A stretch of DNA of 64,000 nucleotides, from assembly GCA_014843695.1 (NCBI GenBank), contig CM026398.1, positions 12,843,584 to 12,907,583 of the forward strand. Direction: 5' to 3'. Each line of letters begins with the position of its first letter. Within the stretch, counting starts at the first letter, position 1. The stretch comes from Archivesica marissinica (taxonomy: Eukaryota > Mollusca > Bivalvia > Venerida > Vesicomyidae). The position numbers were made by a program, and so were the translations under genes. This document shows, piece by piece, positions 36,118 through 48,100 of this stretch. The notes under the pieces are model-generated. The model was not told where the DNA came from and searched no databases. It worked only from the letters and a program-made list of their open reading frames with translations.

Positions 36118-39100
36118 CTGAAATAGAAACATCGGTACTGTAGGACTACAGGAGTTGTGAAAATAATAAATATCACAACACCAAATTATAAAATGACTAA
36201 TATGCTTGAGATCTAGTCGCCACTCCGAATAATCACAGGGCGACAATAAAGGAATCAGTATTAATGTGGGCCGCAGCTCCCAGACAGATATTTAATTGTT
36301 GGAGTTTTCCAGCAATATCCGCCTCAGTGGTCGAGTTGTTACAGTCGCTGACTTGTACACCACTATCACCTATCATCACTGATGGCCACTGGTTCGAGCC
36401 CCACTCAGACCGGTTCTCTCTATGTGAAAATGTTGGCAGTTTCTTACGGAGGTTGGTGGTGCACCAAGTACTGGTTAACCGCTGGAGCCAGCCCAGGAAA
36501 GGTGTTGTTACGGTAAACTGCCCGTCGCTGAAATGGGCAACCGGTAGCGACGTTAAATAACTTAAATACAAAAAGAGAAAAACACACAATCGACCATAGG
36601 CCTATGGGCTCAGTGCCATGGGCTCAGAGTTCCCAGCGCTCAAACATCCAAGCATGGGAGGGGTGTCAAGATCACGGGGTTTCAGCATGAAATGACCGGA
36701 GCATTCATATGTGTATTTTAACGTGTACTAGACCTGAATAATTGCTAAGATTTCGTTGAAATAACATCATAGCCATGCAGATCGTCCCCGTCATTTTTTT
36801 CTATCATTTGGGAATCATTCCCTTTATTACTTAAAGCTAACAATTTATAAAATACAATCATATCCACATACACGTTTTATCGGAAGAGAAATGCGGTTGG
36901 GCGATAGGAAATGTTTACACAATATGAATTTAAATATCGCCTGTACTTTCTTCATGTGATCAGTTATGCTGCTATTTAATTTATATAAATATTTTATATT
37001 TAATATGTTTTCATTTTCTCTGTTTCTGTCTATTGAAATATTTGATATTTTAACGTAATCCACTCCTGTATATATACGACAACATTCATTTAATGTAACA
37101 CACAGACGGATCTGTAGTCCAGTGGTAACACGCTGGACTGGTAATCCAGGGATCGCAGGTTCCATCCCCCGTATGACCCTAATAAAATTAACAGTCTTTC
37201 AGATGGGACGTTAAACCGAGGTCTCGTGTTGGTGCTTTACACCGTGCACGTAAAAGAACCAGAGGAGACTCTGGAATGGGTCTATGACTGTATCATTGCA
37301 CTATCCTCCAAAAATCTAAAATGACTAATATCTTCAGGAGGCGTCGCTCATATGGGCAACCGGTAGAGACGATAAATAAACGTAAAACACACATAATGTA
37401 GCATTGTTGTGATTTTATTTTTCAACAAGGAACACATCGTATGTATTAAGGTAAGTGTTACGTTTCACCTGTTTGGAACTTCGCTGTATAATGGTATCCA
37501 GATCAGTCACCAGCGTTTTGAAAACGGGTCTGTGTTCGGGTGTATGTTTCCAGCATTGTTTCATGATAGAATAACTGTAATAATAAATTTAAGAAGACCC
37601 TAAGGAAGATTAGTTAAGAACTAATTAGGTCACCCTCTATAAATAAAGAAATATATCTATCTAGCAAGCGTGTAAGCAGAGTCATACGCTGAGTCAACAT
37701 ACACATCTATCTTCCTCTAATGTCGAACCCCTCGCGGGGTTGTAGACTTGTTGCGCGCCAAAAACCGCAAAGAAGATCAAAGTATGAGTAAGTAAAAGTG
37801 TAAATATAAGAAGTTAATGGCAAATAAGTTGTGGTAAGAGTTTAAAAGCAGCTGGGCAGAACAACTAGGGACTGGCATGATCAATATGGCAAACTGCCGT
37901 ATTGAATTGCTCTATGATAGGGAGATGGACAATGTCAGGAGGGAGATGGTTCCAATGGTAGATTGTTCTTGGGGGGGAAAGAAAACTTGTAGTAGTCTGT
38001 AATTGCTGTAATTAACATATATCTTAAGGAATGACAGCAGAGTGCGGGGCGGGAGAGGGGAACTAGGTACTTTTCAATGGGGATAGCAACATAATCATTA
38101 TGCATTTTATACATGTATAAGGGATAACCTACTGTCAATACGCCGTTGATCTAGTCTGCGTAGATTTAGGGAATGTAGCATGTCTGTAACACTAGAGGTA
38201 CGATAGAAGTCGGCCATTATCGTCTTCGCTGGACACCTTCAATTTGGTCTATCAATGTTTGGGTATGGGGCGACAAATTCTCGGAGCTATATTCCAGCTG
38301 GGGTCTCACTAGTGTCTGGTAAGCTATGGACTTAAGGGGTTCGAATTTGACCTGTATGTTCCTAAGTAGAAACCCTAATGTTTGTTGATCTATTTATGTT
38401 AGCATCCCACGACAGGTTATTCGAGATATCCACACCAAGGTATTTGACTGAGGTGACCGACTCAAGTAGGACTCCATGGAGTTTATAATGACTGGGAATA
38501 GGATGTTTCCTTCTGGTGGCGTGGATAACTTGACATTTGAAGGGGTTAAATTCCATGTCCCACTCCAACTCACACTCTTATAACCTCTTAAGATCGTATA
38601 GCAGGGGTCCAGGTACGGATGTGGGACTCCAGAAGACACAGGAATGGCTTCTGAACTAATACCATTAAGGACAACTGACTGGAGTCTATTATCTAGAAAA
38701 CTCTTTATATACCTTAACGTTAGACCTCTGACTCCATAGTCATGCATTTTAGTAGTACGTTCTCGTGATTAACCTTGTCGAAAGTCTTGTAGACATAGTG
38801 ATATAGGGCTAGATATTGGGGTTTAAAGTAGCACTAACAGCGTTGGTCATATGGCTATACTATTATTGAAGACCCTGGGTGCCCCCCGAGCAGTATTTAA
38901 ACCCAAGAATGATCTCCTGGGTAGAACCACTGACCTCCCGCAACCCAGCTGGATAGCTTCCTCCCATGAAATAATTCGACACCCCAGGGCGATTCGAAGC
39001 TATATCTGTGAGGGCAAGTGATTTTAAGTTAACGACAGTAACCACGCAGCCACGGAGGTCATTGAATATGGTATGTTCCACACTAGTACGTATATGTAAA

Positions 39101-42100
39101 CGTTAATTTGTATGTGCCCCACCCCCACCCACCCTCCCACGTTACAAATAGTAAAACATTACGCATCTGCGTAGTAATTTGAATATATGCAGCTAAGCCA
39201 CATTTATGGCATCATGAGAAATGGGCTATAATTACTGTTTTCTTTTATGCTTTCCATTGAAAGAAAACTCCATCTTACACCGGTTTGAAACAGTGAAAGA
39301 TGGCATTTTCTCATGTTCTCTGCCTCCCCAGACGGATCTGTAGTCCAGTGGTAACACACTGGATTGGTAATCCAGGGATCGCAAGTTCGATCCTCCAGCG
39401 ATCGCAGGTTCGATCCCCCGTCTGACCCTAATAAAATTAACAGTCTTTCAAATGGGACTTTAAACCAAGGTCTCGTGTCGGTGCTGTACATCTTGCACGT
39501 AAAAGAACCAGAGGAGACTCTGGAATGGGTCTCTGTCTGTATCATTGCACTATCCTCCAACATCTAAAATTACTAATCTCTTCAGGAGGCGTCGCTCATA
39601 TGGGCCACCGGTAGCGACGATAAATACACGTAAAACACACACACCGGTTGGGTTTCGTATTCCTGCGTGGTTAGAGGTATTTTAGCTATTTTTGACTATC
39701 ATGAACAGTTTATTATTAAGTCAATATATTCTAATGAATTTGTTTTGTCTGTAGTTTATAATTTTTACAGCAAACAGAAAACTTATTATTCCGGAACTAT
39801 TTCTTATTACACACTAACAGAAGTGGTTGTGCGGTTGTGTATTGGTGTGCAATGACGCTCCCATACAATGAATGCAATTTGAAAACAAATACAATATTAA
39901 CCAAAATGATTGGAAGTCACAAAAGAAAACGCTAACACCAATCGTGGAAATATAAATTTCGTTGATCACTGGATGAAATCGTCTCATACACAGATATCCT
40001 CTATATCTTAATTAGGTGCAAGTCGTGATAGCGCAGTGGTTGCACGTTCTCTTCAGGCGCGAAAGGTCCGGAGTTCGAACCCCGCTGTAACCCTTACGAG
40101 TGTGCCTTTAGGCAAGGCATTTAAATGCCACGTTGCCTCTTATCGTGGCGATGGATTCCATCAGGAATGAGGTCTCGAGAGTGATTAATATAAGTTGAAA
40201 GAACTTGTTTCGCAATCGAGCTAAAATAAAATTGTATTAACTAATCAACTCTGACTTCATTATTTCTGTCTAAATTTTAACGATTGCGAAACAAGCTTCA
40301 ATAACTTATATTAATCACTCTCGTTGGCGCGGATGAAAGCGTACACGTGTGGTCATCTGTGTGGTAGGACATCTAGGTACCCGGAGAAAACCCACCTGTC
40401 CGGTTTGGCGACCACCGTACCATCTCAAGTACTTCCCGGTCTGAGGATCGAACCCGGGTTGCATTTGTGAGAAACGAGCGCGCTAACCACTGCGCTAATC
40501 GGAAATCATTATTGTGAATATATTCACTGAATAAAATGTTGACTGATAGTTCATCGTTCCGCGAATATACTGGCATGTGAGCAGAATGCTGCTGGTTCGG
40601 ACTAGAGTCCGGTGTCAGGTATTATATGTACCGGTAATGACTTCTAGGTGAGTATTATGATCTAGCATACTTACATGTTATGGGGGCAAAGTGGTGGTTG
40701 GGGCATGCTGTACCCGGAACGGTACATATTCATGAGCATATCGGGAGGTATTCCCGGATACGGGTTGCTACCAAGTGTAACAACCTCCCACATAAACACA
40801 CCGTACGACCAGGCATCACTTTTGGTTGTGTATTTTCCACTCGACAGTGTCTCTGGGCTCATCCATTTGTACGGTAACCTTCCCTGAAATTAAACAATAT
40901 TTTAATATGTTGGTGACAAAATCTATCTATAAACAGTATGGTGACAAAATCTATCTATAAACAGTATAGTGACACAATCTATCTATAAACAGTATAGTGA
41001 CACAATCTATCTATAAACAGTCAAACCTGTGTTAAAGGCCACCTCTGAATAAAGACCGCATATGAAAAACCTGTCTCTAAAGACCACCATTTTTCTCTCC
41101 CGTCGAGCCATTGTCAATGCATTTTAACCCTCTATTGAGAGGCCACCTGCCAACAAAGGCCACTTTTTGACTTTCCCGAGGGTGGCCTTTATAGACAGGA
41201 TTGACTGTACTTATATTAGTTTTACCAATTAAGTCATTGATTTACTAGGTTAATATTCATTATGGCTAACAAGCACATTTGTCTTACCTACATAACGTAG
41301 TTATGTTTTAACAATTTTCAGCATTTATCTTAGAAACAAATTAATAATAAATATGCATACTATTGTCAGTGATTCTAATTTATTAGCTGTTGCCATTATT
41401 TTATGCTATAGACTCGGTTCAAAAGCTCACTCACAGCTTGTGGTGTGCTGTTGCTATCTTGCCGACTCAAAATAACATGTATCTTATCTTATATATCTAC
41501 ACCTGTATATTATAAACATACAATATATCTATTTAACCTGTATATTATAAACATACAATCTATCTATTTAACCTGTATATTATAAACATACAATCTATCT
41601 ATTTAACCTGTATATTATAAACATACAATCTATCTATTTAACCTGTATATTATAAACATACAATCTATCTATTTAACCTGTATATTATAAACATACAATC
41701 TATCTATTTAACCTGTATATTATAAACATACAATCTATCTATTTAACCTGTATATTATAAACATACAATCTATCTATTTAACCTGTATATTATAAACATA
41801 CAATCTATCTATTTAACCTGTATATTATAAACATACAATCTATCTATTTAACCTGTATATTATAAACATACAATCTATCTATTTAACCTGTATATTATAA
41901 ACATACAATCTATCTATTTAACCTGTATATTATAAACATACAATCTATCTATTTAACCTGTATATTATAAACATACAATCTATCTATTTAACCTGTATAT
42001 TATAAACATAAAATTTATATATCTACACCAGTATATTATAAACATAAACTCTATATATCTACACCTGTATATTATAAACATGAAATCTATATATCTACAC

Positions 42101-45100
42101 CTGTGTATTATAAACATAAAATCTATATATCTACACCTGTATATTATAAACATAAAATCTATATATCTACAACTGTATATTATAAACATAAAATCTGTAT
42201 ATCTACAACTGTATATTATAAACATAACAACCTTTGTTTCTTGAAAGTAGTAACCAGATTCATACACGTCACGTGACAATCCAAAATCAGATATCTTAGC
42301 AATAGGTCCTTCGGCAATTAAAATATTCCTGGCCGCAAGATCACGATGCACAATCTGTAAGGTCAGAATCAATTAAGAAATGAGTCAGATTAATAGTTTC
42401 CATCGGGGTATGAACTATTTTGGGCATGGTTAAAGTGTGTGGAGGCCGAATGTTAATAGTTTCCATCGGCGTATGAACTATATTGGGAATAGTTAAAGTG
42501 TGTGGAGGCCGAATGTTAATAGTTTCCATCGGCGTATGAACTATATTGGGAATAGTTAAAGTGTGTGGAGGCCAACTGTTAATAGTTTTCATCGGGGTAT
42601 GAACTATATTCGGCATGGTTAAAGTGTGTGGAAGCCTAAGGTTAATAGTTTCCATCGGGGTATGAACTATATTGGGCATGGTTAAAGTGTGTGGAAGCCT
42701 AAGGTTAATAGTTTCCATCAGGGTATGAACTATATTGGGCATGGTTAAAGTGTGTGGAGGCCTAAGGTTAATAGTTTCCATCGGGGTATGAACTATATTG
42801 GGCATGGTTAAAGTGTGTGGAAGCCTAAGGTTAATAGTTTCCATCGGGGTATGAACTATATTGGGCATGGTTAAAGTGTGTGGAGGCCTAAGTGAAAATA
42901 GCAACATTTGTGCAAAAATATTATAGACACCATATATGGTAATGTAATTAAAATGATCTTACACGCATGATTTCATACCATATTTTATGAAACTCGTTTT
43001 GAAATTTTGCTAATAAGATCGCCAAAACACTCTTTATAACAACATTCCAAAACTCGTTAATCAATAGTTTCAATTCATGTCCCCTACGTCACTGGTTTTT
43101 CAACATTATGTATTTGAAAATTATCTCGAGGATACACACTCTATTTTCCAGATATCATTGGAACCATAAAAGATAATTCTATGTGTAAGATTGTTATTAT
43201 TTCATTTCATGATCATATATTATGTTATATGTTATATTTCGGGTTTTACGCCTGCATCAGCACCATTTCGGGCTATATCGCCGGCGGGCAGTTTACTTAA
43301 CAACACCTTTCCTGGGCAGGCTCCAGCATTTAACCAGTACTTGGGTGCACCAACCTCCGTAAGAAACTGCCAACGTTTTCATATAAATGAGACACGGCCT
43401 GAGCGGGGCTCGAACCCGTGACCATCAGTGATGATAGGTTACAGTGGTATACAAGTCAGCGACTTTAACCACTCGACCACATGGGCGGACTTTTCGTGAT
43501 CATAGAATTAATGTTTTTCGGTGAAATAATTTCCCATCTTACATTCTAATACCACGTATATATGTGTCATACACATTAGCTACAGTGTGGAAGTCGTGAT
43601 AGCGCAGTGGTAGCGCGTTCGCTTCATGTGCGAAAGGTCTGGAGTTCGAGCCCCGCTTGAGCCATTACGATTGTGCCTTTAGTCAATGCATTTAAATTCC
43701 ACGTAGCCTCTTCTCTCTCTCCCTCCTGACGATGGGTTCCATCAGGAATGAGGTTGTAAGAACTTGTTTCGCAATCGAGCTAAAATAAATTTGTATAAAT
43801 TAAAGCTACAGTGTGTTGAATTGCACTTGTTAATTTACCTTCATGTGAGTCATATATACTGTGTGTTGAATTGCACTTGTTAATTTACCTTCATGTGAGT
43901 CATATATACTGTGTGTTGAATTGCACTTGTTAATTTACCTTCATACGAGTCATATATATTGTGTGTTGAATTGCACTTTGGTATTTTACCTTCATTTGTG
44001 TCAGATATGCCATGCCTTTAGCCACGTGCCACATGAACATAAACAGTCGCGGGAACTTGGCTAGCAGGAATGATGTCTCCTCGGAACTGTCCAGGTTGTG
44101 TATAACCACGTGGTAGTCCTTCTCCAGATTTCTCACATAGACTTGTAAATCCCCATGCTTTGCCATTTCCATAACCATAATTCGCGACCCTGTTTGAACA
44201 AAAGCGGAGGAGTATATGTAGCACATTATAATTATCACAATGTGTACTCAACATATCTAGCAGGTACTCGTGGAAGTCGTGATAGCGCAGTGGGTGTACG
44301 TTCGCTTCAGGTGCGAAAGGTTCGGAGTTCGAGCCCCGCTGGAGCCGTTACGATTGTGCCGTTAGGTAAAGCATTTAATTTCCAAGTTGCCTCTTCTCTC
44401 TCCCTCGTGGCGATGTATTCCATCAGGAATGAGGTCTCGAGAGTGATTAATATAAGTTGTAAGAACTTGTTTCGCAATCGAGCTAAAATAAATTTGTATA
44501 AACTAGCAGGTACTGGCTAATCATGCCGTCAATAGGTGGTGGGGAATTTTTAAAAAAATATAGTATAATGGTTTACAAATACATTTTGCACCAATGTATT
44601 ATGGGTATATATAAGAAACACACGCACGGACGGACGGACGGACGGACGGACGGACGGACGGACGGACGGACGGACGGACATCTGTATATGTGTTCGAAAT
44701 GCGTCAGACTCGTGCTTCATGTTAAATTTGAGAGCATTTGGTTGATTTCGATTGGTATTTTTGGATGACCCAATTATCGAAGATGAAAGGCGTTTACCGT
44801 GATATAGACCAGTTCCAAACACCTGTATAATGTTATTGTGTTCTCCAATTCCCACTAGGCTTTGGTATTCTCTTATCAAACTTTCTGTGTCTTCATGTGT
44901 GGCATTGTCTGTAATACACATGCTAAATTATAACCGAGAACAGCTTACATCATGAGAATAATTGTAATTACATATACTTGTATCTAATGTATATTCACAA
45001 AGGAAAGGTACCAAACATATATATTTACACCGTTATATCATTTCCTTCTATGAACGTATGTGCCTTGATTGTATATATTTTCGTATGAGGGTTCTCAACT

Positions 45101-48100
45101 AATGATATGCAGCTGACATGCGTATTTGAAGTTACGGACATGCGCATTAACAGTGTTAGGCAGCGTTCATTGCGAAAAAAGGCGTGTCTTACAATTTACA
45201 CTGTTCCAAGGATGATCTAGTTAACTCTTCTGACACACGGTAAGATATAAATCTGGATTAAAATCTTGACTAAAACATGTGTGCTATAATTGCGTTGTGA
45301 CATTGAAAAGAAAAATTAATGCAAACATAAGTAATGAATCGCGGGTTAATAGTCTCCATCGGGGTATGAACTACAGTGGGCGTGCATAAGTTAGTACGGA
45401 AAACTATTAACCGGCGGTTAATTCTTTAAATAAAGAAATTGAAGATTTTTAAATTTAGACCTACAGCAATGTCTATAAGGTAACCTGACGTCTTTGTAAA
45501 GTTGTGTAGTGTCCACACAGAGTCCCTGCAACTTGGATTATCTTCAATAGCATTATATTACTGCACAAGTTCAAGTCTAGCCTGGGTTCTAGTCTGTCGA
45601 TTTTTCACAAATTTACTTCTTGAAAAATGACATTCTCAGAAACTCAATACGGCCCAGTTATTTAATGGTCTCGGTGTTAAAATATATTTATATTTAAACT
45701 TTATTTATTTTACAACCATTGCGAAGCAAGTTCTAACAACTTATATTAATCACTCTCGTTGTCGCGGATGAAAGCGTATAAGTGGTCATTCGTGTGGGAG
45801 GAAACCGCAGTACCCGGAGAAAACCCACCTGTCCGATCTGGCGACCATCTCACATATTTATATGACTATCCAGGCAAAAGATATCAACGCCTGTTCCCAG
45901 GCTAGTGCAATACATGATCTCCTTTATTGACAGGATATAGGATGTATTGCAGATAAGGAAATCCCCACCAGAGAGCTGCAGATACGTGCACAGAACGTGG
46001 CTCTACCAAGTTCTTTGCACGCATCTTCAGCCCGAGGGTAGGATTTCGGTATCACCATATTTCCTTATTCCTTTCACACCCCAACACGGCGCAAGAGAGT
46101 CTATAGGCGAGACATAATAGTATGAATGTTGAAGACCTTTGATCATTTTCACGGCAACTTTTCCCCAACTGTTATTGAATCCGGAAGCCGAGCCCTCAAA
46201 CACATCACCAAATGCACCACGTCCAAGCAACTGTCCAATGCGTAGTTCACCATATACCTTCGTTTCTGTGAAACCAACGTACTGTAGTGGAAACATAGTG
46301 AGAGACATTGGACACTGACCCCTACACACTCCTTAACAGGGATAACTGACCCCTACATACTCCTTAACAGGGATAACTGACCCCTACATACTCCTTAGCA
46401 GGGATAACTGACCCCTACATACTCCTTAACAAATCCCGACCCCTACATACTCCTTAACAGGGGTAACTGACCCCATACATACTCCTTAACAGGGATAACT
46501 GACCCCTACATACTCCTTAGCAGGGATAACTGCCCCATACATACTCCTTAGCAGGGATAACTGCCCCCTACATACTCATTAGCAGGGATAACTGACCCCT
46601 ACATATTCCTTAGCAGGGATAACTGACCCCTACATACTCCTTAACAGGGATAACTGACCCCTACATACTCCTTAACAGGGATAACTGACCCCTACATACT
46701 CAGAAGTTACTCAGTTTACAATGCTAGAAGTTACTCAGTTTACCATGCTAGAAGTTACTCAGTTTACCATGCTAGAAGTTACTCAGTTTACCATGCTAGA
46801 CGTTACTCAGTTTATCATGCTATAAGTTACTCAGTTTACCATGCTAGAAGTTACTCAGTTTACCATGCTATAAGTTACTCAGTTTACCATGCTAGAAGTT
46901 ACTCAGTTTACAATGCTAGAAGTTACTCAGTTTATCATGCTATAAGTTACTCAGTTTACCATGCTAGAAGTTACGTTTACCATGCCAGAGGTTACTCAGT
47001 TTACAATGCTAGATGTTACTCAGTTTATCATGCTAGAATCAGAAATAAATATAGATCTAGTCATTTGAACGCTGATCTCTTTTGCAACCATTTAAGTGAA
47101 TATGTGGGAATCCTTGCGAAGATGCTGAACACTGTTTTTCCCAATGTAATGGATACCGCCATCAAAGATACATAAATTCCAAGCTACTCGAAAGTTTCAT
47201 CCCAAAGTAATTATGACAATAATACATGTACTTGCTGACCTCCGTGGCTGAATGGTTACGGTCGCTGACTTCAAATTGGTGAAGAATATATCCAACAGTT
47301 ACTGACTTGCAGAAGGTCGGTGGTTCTACGTAGCACGGTGTCCGTCCGTCCGTCCGTGCCTGAAATACTGTTCGGACACTGTTGGGGCACCCAAGCGTAT
47401 TTCTCTACCTTTGAGCTGGAGCGTAGCTGTATGACCTCAGGTGTTGGTGCGACTTTAAACACCAAACAAACTAACAAACGATAGCCCTGTACTCACTAGC
47501 TGTAGTTCCTCGTCGCAATCTCCAGATGTGCTACTGTTTATGCTACTGTGATCATTGGTCGGCACAAGTCCCGAACTGTTCACCACTGATTGGCCCCGGT
47601 AGTAATTTCCATTCAGTATCATCTGTGAACGTGAACAATAAGCTACGTCATTACCTCACACGTTATCGATATCGTGACGTCATAGATATCGTGATATCAT
47701 AGATTTCGTACTACACAATTCACCACTTAAAACCAGCATACAGGGCAATATAACGTGCCATTTATATATCAAACGTAGGTGGACTGGGAATCCAGGGATC
47801 GCAGGTTCGATCCGCCGTCTGACCATAATAAAAATAACAGTCTTTCAGATGGGACTTTAAACCGAGGTATTGTGTCGGTGCTTTACACCGTGCACGTAAA
47901 AGAACCAGAGGAGACTCTGGAATGGGTATCTGTCTGTATCATTGCACTATCCTCCAAACATCTAAAATGACAAATCTCTTCAGGAGGCTTCGCTCATATG
48001 GGCAACCGGTAGCGACGATAAATAAACATAAAATGCACGCACACACGCCCGCGCATACACACATCTTAATAATATTAACATTCTTGAAGATGGGACTTTA

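Noticed and set aside
37104..37160. Genuine tRNA-Thr gene
   Set aside because: The tRNA-like head continues into a conserved SINE body present in at least four copies; the cloverleaf is imperfect.
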